64,000 nt of DNA, from positions 1 to 64,000 of the forward strand of contig JAGFCA010000061.1 in assembly GCA_022394755.1 (NCBI GenBank), written 5' to 3'. A program made the position numbers and the translations under genes. This DNA comes from Candidatus Poribacteria bacterium (GTDB taxonomy: Bacteria; Poribacteria; WGA-4E; WGA-3G). Shown here piece after piece: positions 55,038 through 63,954 of the stretch. Positions within the stretch are counted from its first letter, which is position 1. Each line of letters begins with the position of its first letter. Below the pieces are notes generated by a model. That model ran no database searches, was not told the DNA's origin, and saw only the letters and a program-made list of their open reading frames with translations.

Positions 55038-55164
55038 GAACATAACAGTTTCTATCACCTATCTTTTATGACTTTGTATCCATATTCAAGAGTTTTAAGA
55101 ATAAAATAACCAATGTGATATAAGTAAAATACGAAGTATAAGGAGAGCAATCTAATAGAGGATA

Positions 55165-56184
55165 ATGAATTATCAACGGAAGATAATTATCGCATTCTCG
55201 CTATTGATAGGACTATTAATTCTCGGATCCATCGGATATTCAATCCTTGAAAGTGGTAATCCAAGTGGAAATTGGAAGTTACTTGATTCAGTTTTTATGA
55301 CTGTTATCACCCTTACTACGGCAGGACATACCCTTATGGGGATGAGCGATGGTGGTCGTATTTTCACCATTTTTCTCCTCATTGGTGGATACGGGGTCTT
55401 TGTCTATAGTGTTACAATTGCAATTGCTTTTCTAATTGAAGGACAACTCCTTAGTTTATTTAAACAAAGAAAAATGATAAGAACCGTAGAAAAACTATCA
55501 GATCATTATATTGTATGTGGACTCGGTGATACGGGTATACATGTTTTAGAAGAGATGTTGAAATCCGATGTGAATTTTGTTGGGATTGAAGTTGATGAAG
55601 AAAGGTTGGAACATCTTGAGGAAACCTTAGATTTTCTATACATTGAGGGTGATGCAACAGACGATGATGTACTCATACGAGCAGGTATAAAACAGGCAAA
55701 GGGTTTAGTCACATGTTTAAGCCGAGACCAGGATAATCTTTTTGTCGTGATCTCTGCTAAGAACCTTAATCCAAAAATACGTGTTGTTTCAAAAGCTGTT
55801 GAAAATAATTCTCCTGATAAGCTCATGACAGCAGGGGCAGATGAAGTTGTGCTCCCAGACCATATCGGTGGAATTCGACTTGCATCTGGAATACTGGAAC
55901 CTCACCTAATTGATTTTATTTCTAAGATGCAGGAAAGCAGACAAACCGCACGTTTTGCTGAATCTATTGTACAAGTTGAATCTAAACTCGCTGGTGTTTC
56001 TCTCAGAGATTCCCATATTCAGGAAGAAACAGGTTTGGTAGTGATTGCACTGCGAAGTAAGGATGGACAATATATTTATAACCCTTCTGGGGATTGGATA
56101 ATTGAAGATGGGGATGCTTTGTTTGTAATTGCAGATCCAAGTCAACTCCTAATATTAAATAGACTCACAGGTGATCCTCATTAA
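55165..56184 (+). CDS. TrkA-type two-helix channel with non-canonical selectivity filter
   Basis: The 339-residue protein has a first transmembrane helix at about 7-27, a pore helix region 38-50, and a second membrane helix at about 65-91, followed by a regulatory RCK domain: TrkA-N with HYIVCGLGDTG (NAD-binding, 114-124) and a TrkA-C part at about 265-335. The pore signature is TTAGHTL (51-57), where potassium channels have TTVGYGE: valine, tyrosine, second glycine and glutamate are all changed. It may be a non-selective or non-potassium channel, or a ligand-gated regulator. GAGGATA precedes the ATG. It lies 127 bases after the DUF1844 gene. Confidence 0.85.
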   Translation: MNYQRKIIIAFSLLIGLLILGSIGYSILESGNPSGNWKLLDSVFMTVITLTTAGHTLMGMSDGGRIFTIFLLIGGYGVFVYSVTIAIAFLIEGQLLSLFKQRKMIRTVEKLSDHYIVCGLGDTGIHVLEEMLKSDVNFVGIEVDEERLEHLEETLDFLYIEGDATDDDVLIRAGIKQAKGLVTCLSRDQDNLFVVISAKNLNPKIRVVSKAVENNSPDKLMTAGADEVVLPDHIGGIRLASGILEPHLIDFISKMQESRQTARFAESIVQVESKLAGVSLRDSHIQEETGLVVIALRSKDGQYIYNPSGDWIIEDGDALFVIADPSQLLILNRLTGDPH

Positions 56185-56319
56185 ATCAAGAACAGATTAC
56201 AGATTATGTTGTTCCAGTATATTTTCACGAAATATGAATATTAATTGTAATAAATTTCTAAATACTATAAAAATAGAATATAACCACTCTTAAGAATTAT
56301 CACGTAAAGGAATTAATAT

Positions 56320-57858
56320 ATGCTCGCAACGATCCTAAGTAGTGCTGTGCTGGGTATTGATGCTTATATTGTAAAAGTCGAAGTGGACGTTGCAGATGGT
56401 CTACCTACATTCAGCACAGTGGGTTTACCGGACAGTGCAATCAAGGAAAGTAGGGATAGAGTTACTGCCGCAATAAAGAATTCAGGATTTTATTTTCCGC
56501 CAAGTCGAATCACTGCTAATTTAGCACCAGCAGATATACGTAAAGCTGGTTCTGCATTTGATCTACCCATCGCCATCGGAGTCTTGGCAGCAACAAATCA
56601 AATTGAACTTAATAAACTTGAAAATACTATGATATTGGGAGAATTGGCTCTTGATGGTACAATTAGAAAGATACAAGGTGGATTGCCAATAGCAATTGCA
56701 GCAAAAGATAATGTGATACAAAATGTAATTCTACCAGCAGAGAATTCAAAAGAAGCCGCTATCGTTGAGGAGATAAATGTTTATCCAGTAGAAAGTCTTT
56801 ATGATGCTGCAGCGTTTCTTAATGAAATTAAGGAAATTAGCCCAGAATCACATACACTCGGTGCAATTACTGAACACAAAGATAATAATTCATTACTTGA
56901 TCTTATTGATGTAAAAGGACAAGAACATGTAAAAAGGTCTATTGAAGTTGCTGCTGCCGGTTCACATAATATTATTATGATTGGACCCCCTGGGTCAGGT
57001 AAGACAATGATTGCAAAACGTATACCTTCAATTTTGCCAACATTGTCAACTGAAGAATCTTTGGAAACTACAAAAATTCAAAGCATTGTTGGTATTTTAC
57101 CAAGTGATACACCACTGGTATCGACACGACCATTCCGATCTCCACATCATACCATCTCTGATGCAGGTTTAATTGGTGGTGGGAATGTTCCTCGTCCAGG
57201 TGAAGTTAGTCTATCACATAATGGGGTTTTATTTCTTGATGAACTACCCGAATTCCGAAGAAATGTTCTTGAAGTGATGCGCCAACCATTAGAAGATGGT
57301 CATGTGACAATATCACGAGCTGCTGCTTCCCTAACATATCCAGCTAATTTCATGCTTGTCGCTGCAATGAATCCATGTCCATGTGGTTTCTTCAGTGATC
57401 CTAACCGTGAATGTAAGTGTACTGATAACCAAATACAGAAATATGTGTCACGGATTTCTGGACCTCTGTTAGATCGTATTGACATTCAAGTTGAAGTACC
57501 TGCTGTAAAGTATGCTGAACTTTCTGCTGATGTTACTGGGGAACAGTCTGATGTTGTCCGAAACAGAGTCGAAACTGCCAGAAGGATTCAATATCTTAGA
57601 TTTGAAGGTACGACTATACATTCAAATGCAAATATGCAATCTAAGCAGATTCGTGAGTATTGTAAAATTGAATCTCAAGCACAAGAACTATTAAGAGTGG
57701 CTATTAACCAATTAGGATTGAGCGCGAGAGCATACGACCGAATTTTGAAAGTATCACGTACTATCGCTGATTTAGATGACTGCCCGAATATTGAAAGTGC
57801 ACATGTTTCTGAAGCTATACAGTATAGGAGTTTGGACCGGAGTTTCTGGAAAAAATAA
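56320..57858 (+). CDS. comM: YifB/ComM family Mg-chelatase-like AAA+ ATPase
   Basis: The 512-residue protein has the N-terminal YifB domain (VDVADGLPTFSTVGLPDSAIKESRDRV, with ADIRKAGSAFDLPIA), Walker A IGPPGSGKTM (221-230), RPFRSPHHTISDAGLIGGG, Walker B LFLDELPEF, a cysteine cluster NPCPCGFFSDPNRECKC that may bind zinc, and the C-terminal helical domain with LSARAYDRILKVSRTIADL. ComM proteins act as helicases for branch migration during integration of taken-up DNA. The ATG follows AAAGGAA. Competence genes are not adjacent. The sulfatase follows after 46 bases. Confidence 0.95.
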   Translation: MLATILSSAVLGIDAYIVKVEVDVADGLPTFSTVGLPDSAIKESRDRVTAAIKNSGFYFPPSRITANLAPADIRKAGSAFDLPIAIGVLAATNQIELNKLENTMILGELALDGTIRKIQGGLPIAIAAKDNVIQNVILPAENSKEAAIVEEINVYPVESLYDAAAFLNEIKEISPESHTLGAITEHKDNNSLLDLIDVKGQEHVKRSIEVAAAGSHNIIMIGPPGSGKTMIAKRIPSILPTLSTEESLETTKIQSIVGILPSDTPLVSTRPFRSPHHTISDAGLIGGGNVPRPGEVSLSHNGVLFLDELPEFRRNVLEVMRQPLEDGHVTISRAAASLTYPANFMLVAAMNPCPCGFFSDPNRECKCTDNQIQKYVSRISGPLLDRIDIQVEVPAVKYAELSADVTGEQSDVVRNRVETARRIQYLRFEGTTIHSNANMQSKQIREYCKIESQAQELLRVAINQLGLSARAYDRILKVSRTIADLDDCPNIESAHVSEAIQYRSLDRSFWKK

Positions 57859-57904
57859 AAGTTAGCCAGTAGATTCATCTATCGTATAGAGTAAAGGAGA
57901 ATCC

Positions 57905-59254
57905 ATGAAAACCAATTTTATTATCTTTCTTACTGATGACCAAGGATATGGTGATCTTTCATGTATGGGGGCAACTGATTTTAAGACACCTCATATTGAT
58001 AGAATGGCATCTAACGGGATACAATTTACAGATTGGTACTCTAATTCTCCTGTCTGTTCTCCATCTCGAGCATCCGTCCTAACTGGTAGGTATCCTGCAC
58101 ATGCAGGTGTAAGATCAATTTTATCTGGTCATAGAACTGCTACTGGATTACCACCTTCCGTTCCAACAATTGCCACTGCTCTTAAGGAGCTTGGATATTA
58201 CACTGCTATGACAGGTAAATGGCATTTAGGTCTCGCTGAAGGCTCAAGACCTGAAGATCACGGATTTGATGATTGGTTCGGTTTCATGGCTGGATGTATT
58301 GATTTCTACTCACATATCTTTTATTGGGGTTTAGGTAGACCAGATTTTGACCAAACCCACGATCTGTGGGAAAATGGTGAGGAAATATACCGAAATGGCG
58401 AATACTTTACGGAATTAATTACTGAGTATGCAATCAGATATATACGAAAATCTGTTGAACTTGATAAACCATTTTTTCTGTATGTACCTTATAATGCACC
58501 CCACTATCCTATGCATGCACCTCAAGAATATGTTGATAGGTTCCCTGATTTGCCTTGGGATAGACAAATTATGGCTGCAATGTTAAGTGCTGTTGATGAT
58601 AGTATAGGAGCAATCTTTGCAGAACTTGAACGGCATGGCTTAGCTGACAATACCTTCTCATATTTTCAAAGTGATAACGGTCCATCACGGGAAACACGAA
58701 ATTGGTTAGATGGTACACAAGACCCTTATTATGGAGGAAGTGCAGGTAAACTAAAAGGACATAAGTTTAGTTTATATGAAGGAGGAATTCGTTCACCCGG
58801 GATTATGAATTGGCCAAATGAAATTCCACCTGGGAATGTAGTTAAACATTGTGGTGCTGGGATGGATGTTTTTCCAACTTTTCTTGCCGCTGCCGGTGGT
58901 GATTCATCAAAATATCAACTTGATGGTGAAAACCAAATTGGCATGGTTTGTGATGGTTGGTTTTCACCTCATACCGATATATTTTGGGAAATGGGAGATC
59001 AGACGGCAATGCGTCGAAATGAATGGAAGTTAGTACTTAATGGTAGATTGGTTGAAGGAGCTCCTCCAGAAGATGATGTGCACTTGGCAAATCTTGATGA
59101 GGATATGGGTGAAACCAAGAATCTAAAAGATGAGTATCCAGAAATCACTGCTGAGTTAACTGAAGCAGCACAAACTTGGCGAAATGGAATCGAAGAGTAT
59201 TGGGAAGCACATAAAGAAGAACGTAACGGCACAACCGGTTATGTAAAAAACTAA
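57905..59254 (+). CDS. Arylsulfatase A-type sulfatase
   Basis: The 449-residue sulfatase has the two aspartates of FLTDDQGYGDLSC for calcium, the signature CSPSRASVLTGRYP with Cys51 as the formylglycine precursor, TGKWHLGL, FLYVPYNAPHYPMHAP and YFQSDNGPSRETRN. It is the classical arylsulfatase type and hydrolyses sulfate esters. No signal peptide is visible, so it acts in the cytoplasm unless exported another way. AAAGGAGA precedes the ATG. It is followed by a broken methyltransferase gene and a phosphoesterase. The maturase needed for Cys51 is not among the SUMF1-type proteins of the window. Confidence 0.95.
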   Translation: MKTNFIIFLTDDQGYGDLSCMGATDFKTPHIDRMASNGIQFTDWYSNSPVCSPSRASVLTGRYPAHAGVRSILSGHRTATGLPPSVPTIATALKELGYYTAMTGKWHLGLAEGSRPEDHGFDDWFGFMAGCIDFYSHIFYWGLGRPDFDQTHDLWENGEEIYRNGEYFTELITEYAIRYIRKSVELDKPFFLYVPYNAPHYPMHAPQEYVDRFPDLPWDRQIMAAMLSAVDDSIGAIFAELERHGLADNTFSYFQSDNGPSRETRNWLDGTQDPYYGGSAGKLKGHKFSLYEGGIRSPGIMNWPNEIPPGNVVKHCGAGMDVFPTFLAAAGGDSSKYQLDGENQIGMVCDGWFSPHTDIFWEMGDQTAMRRNEWKLVLNGRLVEGAPPEDDVHLANLDEDMGETKNLKDEYPEITAELTEAAQTWRNGIEEYWEAHKEERNGTTGYVKN

Positions 59255-59782
59255 TACTTACTAACAAACAAGATGCTTTTGGACACCTACTTCATGACTA
59301 TTTTACAGGTGAGGAGAACTTCAAAATTGTTGAACGAGATGATGGGTATATCCTTATTGACAATTTAGGCACATCTCGATAATTCAAAGAATTCTTACAG
59401 TGGGGAGACCTCTCTTATCTCAATAACACGAATCAATTCCAAACTTGGTACTTTTGATACCATTCTAATGTTGGGGCATAATTTTGGACTTTTTAGTAAT
59501 ATTAAAAGAGCACAATGGTTACTTAAACGATAAGCAGTTATGACATCTCCTGATGCTAAAATCATAACTGAAACATTCTGTCCATATCAAACGGAGAATA
59601 CTGACCATCTTGAGTATCATAGAATTAATAGAAATAGAATGGGTGGGCAATTGAAAATTCGAATACGTTACAAGGGGTACGCCACACCTTGGTTCGATTA
59701 CCTCCAAGTTTCAAAATCGGAAATGCAAGATATTATAAAATCAACGGGATGGACAATAGAACACTACATTGATTCAGATTAA
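59255..59782 (+). pseudogene. Decayed SAM-dependent methyltransferase gene
   Basis: Two frames carry pieces of one protein family. Frame A, 59254-59382, reads TNKQDAFGHLLHDYFTGEE and VERDDGYILIDNL, then a TAA. Frame B, from about 59425 to 59782, reads LGTFDTILMLGHNFGLF, then a TAA at 59528-59530, then ITETFCPYQTENTDHLEYHR and PWFDYLQVSKSEMQDII. I recall this order from a family of methyltransferases whose central part, with the SAM-binding VLDIG.G.GRH motif, is missing here. The initial ATG is also absent. Deletion, frameshift and a stop together make a working gene unlikely; the last piece alone has an ATG at 59540. Confidence 0.65.
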
Positions 59783-59820
59783 CCTACATATATTGCAATT
59801 TTGAAGAAAAAGAGTATATT

Positions 59821-60720
59821 ATGACACCTCTTAAATTCGCTTTTATTACGGATACACATCTCTATCCAAATGCCCCGCAGAACTTTGCAGGGGGTCTGCA
59901 ACAACAGACGAATAGTCTCGCTCTTTATCAAAAAGTTATTGAACAAATAAATGACTTTGATCCTGAATTCGTCGTTCATGGGGGAGATATTGTTTGTGGT
60001 GGGAATAGCTTTAATATGTCCACTGCACAATACGTAGAAGCACTCAATGTTGCCCATTCGCTTGGGGAAGAACTAAATGCCCCAATCTACTATATACCCG
60101 GAAACCACGATCTTGACCCTGAATCGGGTTCAAAAGCCTCTTACCTTGAATGTTTTGGCATAAACAATAGAGGTTCTACAAGTTTTGTTAAGGGGAACAT
60201 TAGGTTTATATTAATGGATGCACAAGAGGTCCCTGAAGATCTAACACATGGGTATGTAAGTACAAATCAGCTTGCATGGGTAGAACGCGAATTAAAAATG
60301 GCAGCTGATTACGGCGAAGAAATCATCATATTTACCCACCAACTCCCTTTTCCAAGCGTTGAATTTCAAGGCGTCGGTTCAAGAATTGCAAACTCCGCTG
60401 AAATTCTTGAAGTAGTTGCTCCATTTGAAAAGCAAATTTTAGGCTTCTTTTGTGGTCACCTACATCTAAATCGCGTTTTTCGAGAACAGGGTTTCTTATG
60501 TATCATTACATCTGGTGTTATCTGTTTTCCTATGATGTGGCGACAAGTATGTGTGTATCCGGATAGAGTTGAAGTATTATCTGTTCCAGTGGACTTACCT
60601 GACGTGTATGCCGATTCTGAGGGTGTTAATCCAGACAACAACCTATATTTATCTGGTAGACCAAGAGATATGGAATTTTCGATTCCACGCATTACCAATC
60701 AAGATTCAAATGAATTGTAA
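59821..60720 (+). CDS. Calcineurin-like metallophosphoesterase
   Basis: The 299-residue enzyme has all five metal-binding blocks of the calcineurin-like family: ITDTHLY near the N-terminus, VVHGGDIV, YYIPGNHDLDPE, FTHQLPFP and FCGHLHLNR. It has no signal peptide. Such enzymes hydrolyse phosphomonoesters or phosphodiesters with two metal ions; relatives in sulfatase-rich genomes often act on small organophosphates. GAAGAAAAAGAG precedes the ATG. It follows the methyltransferase pseudogene by 38 bases and precedes an ABC ATPase by 52. Confidence 0.92.
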   Translation: MTPLKFAFITDTHLYPNAPQNFAGGLQQQTNSLALYQKVIEQINDFDPEFVVHGGDIVCGGNSFNMSTAQYVEALNVAHSLGEELNAPIYYIPGNHDLDPESGSKASYLECFGINNRGSTSFVKGNIRFILMDAQEVPEDLTHGYVSTNQLAWVERELKMAADYGEEIIIFTHQLPFPSVEFQGVGSRIANSAEILEVVAPFEKQILGFFCGHLHLNRVFREQGFLCIITSGVICFPMMWRQVCVYPDRVEVLSVPVDLPDVYADSEGVNPDNNLYLSGRPRDMEFSIPRITNQDSNEL

Positions 60721-60772
60721 TCTCATTAGATTATTCTCTGATAATTAAATCTTCATCAATACCAACAATAAG

Positions 60773-61774
60773 ATGATTGAAGTACAAAATCTCTACAAAA
60801 ACTACGGTCCGTTTCAAGCGTTAAAGGATATATCGTTTGATGTTGAAAAGGGACAGATAGTAGGTTTTCTTGGTCCAAACGGGGCTGGAAAAACCACTAC
60901 CATGCGGATACTCACCTGCTTCATGCCAGCAAGTAGTGGTAAAGTTACTGTCGCAGGATATGATGTCTTTAAAGAATCCAAAGAAGTAAGAAATCGAATT
61001 GGATATCTACCAGAGAACATTCCTTTATATACCGAAATGACAGTTATTAAATATCTGTCTTATATGGGAAAAATACGAAATGTATCCAGGAAGCAGCTGA
61101 ACAATCGATTAGATTCGGTCATAGAATCATGTGGATTAATTGAAAGACGGAATCAGATTATAGGACAACTCTCACGCGGTTACAGACAACGGGTCGGTTT
61201 GGCACAAGCATTAATCCATGACCCAGAGGTATTGATTCTTGACGAACCTACATCCGGTTTAGATCCACGCCAAATTGTTGAAATACGAGACTTAATAAAA
61301 GGACTTGGTAAAGAACGAACAATTCTCTTTAGTACACATATACTTCCAGAAGCTAAGAACACTTGTGAACGGTTATTGGTTATTAGTAAAGGACAAATTA
61401 CTGGGGATATAGAACTGAAAAACGGACGTGCCATCCCAAAAACTGAAACACATAGTGTAAATTCTGATGACGAATTATCCAATGAACAAAATAAGATAAT
61501 TGAGAATACTATAAACCTTGTAGTTTCTGGAGCAGCTAATGACGAAATTTTGTCAACTCTGAAAAAAATACCCTTTGTAATTAATGCTGATTCTCCATCA
61601 GAAAATACTAAAGATTCATATAGAGTATACTATCAAAATGATATTGATATTCGTCCGGAAGTGGCAAAAACTATTGTCGAAAACGGTTGGAATTTAATCG
61701 AGATGTCGACTGATGAAATGAGTTTGGAAGAACTATTTCTATCTCTCACTTCTGAAAATGTGACACAGGAGTAG
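60773..61774 (+). CDS. ABC transporter ATP-binding protein (CcmA/GldA-type), no adjacent permease
   Basis: The 333-residue ATPase has Walker A FLGPNGAGKTT, the Q-loop IGYLPENIPLYTEM, signature LSRGYRQRVGLAQAL, Walker B VLILDEPTSGLDPR and the H-loop FSTHILPEA, then an extra C-terminal region of about 110 residues. The type normally works with an ABC-2 permease encoded directly downstream. Here 318 gene-free bases follow instead, then SUMF1 lipoproteins. It may pair with a permease elsewhere, or the operon has lost it. No ribosome-binding site is seen. It ends with TAG. Confidence 0.93.
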   Translation: MIEVQNLYKNYGPFQALKDISFDVEKGQIVGFLGPNGAGKTTTMRILTCFMPASSGKVTVAGYDVFKESKEVRNRIGYLPENIPLYTEMTVIKYLSYMGKIRNVSRKQLNNRLDSVIESCGLIERRNQIIGQLSRGYRQRVGLAQALIHDPEVLILDEPTSGLDPRQIVEIRDLIKGLGKERTILFSTHILPEAKNTCERLLVISKGQITGDIELKNGRAIPKTETHSVNSDDELSNEQNKIIENTINLVVSGAANDEILSTLKKIPFVINADSPSENTKDSYRVYYQNDIDIRPEVAKTIVENGWNLIEMSTDEMSLEELFLSLTSENVTQE

Positions 61775-62092
61775 TTACGAGGCTTTTATCTTATCGTTCA
61801 ATATTCAATTTAATACCAAATTTTTAGATTCTGCAACATTATTAGTAGATATATAGCGATTACGATACCTAATAGATATTACTTTTTGATTATGTTTTAA
61901 TGATCAAACAGGACTATATACTTGGTAAGAGATGTGAATGGAATTCTGCGTGATTGCAAGTTGGTTTTGCTCTACCCTACCTTATATTCATTATTTCAAT
62001 TTGTAATTTAGAAATCGGATTCATACAAATATAAAATCTTCTTTATTATAAGTATTTTCTAATAGAATCATAGACATTATATTTCTTAATCG
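61775..62092. other. Gene-free spacer after the ABC ATPase
   Basis: These 318 AT-rich bases hold no permease gene or recognisable remnant of one, and no repeat copy. Nothing else is recognised. Confidence 0.4.
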
Positions 62093-62944
62093 ATGAGACA
62101 TTTAGATTTTAACTACAAATACATAATATCAATTATTATCTTACTTATACCACTAATTGGATGTAACAGTGGAGATTCGAATAGCTCACTCATTGAGACT
62201 AATTCGTTTGTAGAAGAGTCTATTATTGATGTAGATGAAATGGTCTTCATACCAGAAGGTGTAGTAATAATTGGAACCAATGAGAAAACAGAGAATTCCT
62301 TTGGTAATGAAGTAGATCAACAATCTGTATTCGTTAAGTCATTCTATATTGATAAGTATGAAGTCACCAATGGTCAGTATAGGAAATTTCTCTTAGAAAC
62401 AGGACACCGTACACCAAAGTTTTGGGAAAATCCTTATCTTAATGGTGATAATCAACCCGTTGTTGGTATTAACTGGGAAGATGCTGAGACCTATGCAAAG
62501 TGGGTAGGGAAAAGATTGCCAACTGATATTGAATGGGAAAAAGCAGCAAGAGGAATAAGCGGTTATATATATCCATGGGGAAACACATTTGATTCAACAT
62601 TCGGAAACTTTGATGATAATGGCAACATGGATGGAAAGTTAGACGGATTTGCACTTCAGACCGCTTCTATCGGTAGTTATCCAAAGGGGGTAAGTCCATT
62701 TGGACTACATGATATGGCAGGAAATGTCTGGGAATGGGTAGAAGGCACAAACGATATGGAGTTTAAGATGCCAATTGGTCTAATTAAAGATGATAATCTG
62801 ACCAACGGAAAAATTTACACGATTCGCGGAGGTTCATGGACGAATGGTCCTGATGACATCCGTACCACAGTATTCTATATTTATCCTGCACAGTGTAGTG
62901 ATCATAGTAGTTCTGTTGGGTTTCGTTGTGCAAAATCATTTTAA
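62093..62944 (+). CDS. SUMF1-domain lipoprotein
   Basis: The 283-residue protein has a lipoprotein signal (IILLIPLIGCNSG, Cys24) and a SUMF1 domain: MVFIPEGVVIIGTNEK, VFVKSFYIDKYEVTNGQYRKF, VVGINWEDAETYAKWVGKRLPTDIEWEKAARG, YPWGNTFD, HDMAGNVWEWVEG, IRGGSWTNGPDDIR and SVGFRCAKS. The paired cysteines of true formylglycine-generating enzymes (SYLCH..YC) are missing, so it is probably a binding or structural relative, anchored to a membrane. No ribosome-binding site precedes the ATG. A second such gene follows after 49 bases. Confidence 0.9.
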   Translation: MRHLDFNYKYIISIIILLIPLIGCNSGDSNSSLIETNSFVEESIIDVDEMVFIPEGVVIIGTNEKTENSFGNEVDQQSVFVKSFYIDKYEVTNGQYRKFLLETGHRTPKFWENPYLNGDNQPVVGINWEDAETYAKWVGKRLPTDIEWEKAARGISGYIYPWGNTFDSTFGNFDDNGNMDGKLDGFALQTASIGSYPKGVSPFGLHDMAGNVWEWVEGTNDMEFKMPIGLIKDDNLTNGKIYTIRGGSWTNGPDDIRTTVFYIYPAQCSDHSSSVGFRCAKSF

Positions 62945-62993
62945 GACCTGTATATATTAGGATATATATCTCATAATATTAATGTAATTTACC

Positions 62994-63905
62994 ATGCGAG
63001 AAGATTATTTTAAGCCATTATACTTATATAATATATTCAGTCTGATTTTTGTATTAGTTATTCTTGGGTGTTCCGAAAAGAATCTTAAAGAGGATGAAGA
63101 TCAGATCCAAATAGATAATATAGAATTGATTGAAGAACCAGAAGAAACGATAGAAGTTGAAGACGCTATTGATATACCAGATGGTATGGTATATGTTCCT
63201 GCAGGAGACTTTATTATGGGGAGTGATCCTGATGTTGATCCACATACTGATCAACTTGATGAATTACCACAACATAAGGTCTATTTAGATGCCTTTTTTA
63301 TTGATAAGTATGAAGTATCAAATGCTGACTACAAAAAGTTTGTTGAAGCTACTGGACACCGAAACTCAATTTTTTGGGATAACCCAAAATTTAATCACCC
63401 AGATACACCTGTCGTAGGAGTGACTTGGGGAGACGCTGTCGCCTATGCCGAATGGGTAGGGAAACGTCTACCTACAGAAGCGGAATGGGAAAAAGCATCC
63501 CGTGGAACTGATGCAAGAATATGGCCTTGGGGAAATGTATTCGATCCAAAGAAATGTAATTTTGATGATGAAGGAAAGTTTGATGGACATCTTGATGGAT
63601 TTGCAACAGCTGCACCTGTCGACAGTTTTCATAATGGAGCGAGTCCCTATGGGGCACTAAATATGGTAGGTAATGTAGCAGAATGGGTATCTGATTGGTT
63701 TGATATGGATTATTATTTAGTTAGTCCAAGGGAAAACCCAAAAGGTCCAAAAAATAGTGGGATGGGTAAAAAATCATGGCGTGGGGCGAGTTGGTTTGCG
63801 GGTGAAGATCAAGTAAGATGCGCATTTAGAGAATATGATGACATTGTCGCGAGTGGACAGATACTCGGTTTTCGTTGTGCAAAAGATATACCCCAAGAAG
63901 AATAG
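62994..63905 (+). CDS. SUMF1-domain lipoprotein, tandem copy
   Basis: The 303-residue protein has a lipoprotein signal (LIFVLVILGCSEK, Cys26), an acidic linker of about 35 residues rich in Glu and Asp, and a SUMF1 domain: MVYVPAGDFIMGSDPDVDP, VYLDAFFIDKYEVSNADYKKFVEA, VVGVTWGDAVAYAEWVGKRLPTEAEWEKASRG, WPWGNVFD, LNMVGNVAEWVSDW, WRGASWFAGEDQVRCAFRE and LGFRCAKD. It lacks the SYLCH..YC pair, though one cysteine is present in QVRCAF. It resembles its upstream neighbour through most of the domain, so the two are probably old duplicates. Confidence 0.9.
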   Translation: MREDYFKPLYLYNIFSLIFVLVILGCSEKNLKEDEDQIQIDNIELIEEPEETIEVEDAIDIPDGMVYVPAGDFIMGSDPDVDPHTDQLDELPQHKVYLDAFFIDKYEVSNADYKKFVEATGHRNSIFWDNPKFNHPDTPVVGVTWGDAVAYAEWVGKRLPTEAEWEKASRGTDARIWPWGNVFDPKKCNFDDEGKFDGHLDGFATAAPVDSFHNGASPYGALNMVGNVAEWVSDWFDMDYYLVSPRENPKGPKNSGMGKKSWRGASWFAGEDQVRCAFREYDDIVASGQILGFRCAKDIPQEE

Positions 63906-63954
63906 ATCTATCAGATCATTCGATTAATAATGTTAATAGTTTGAATTCCATAAT

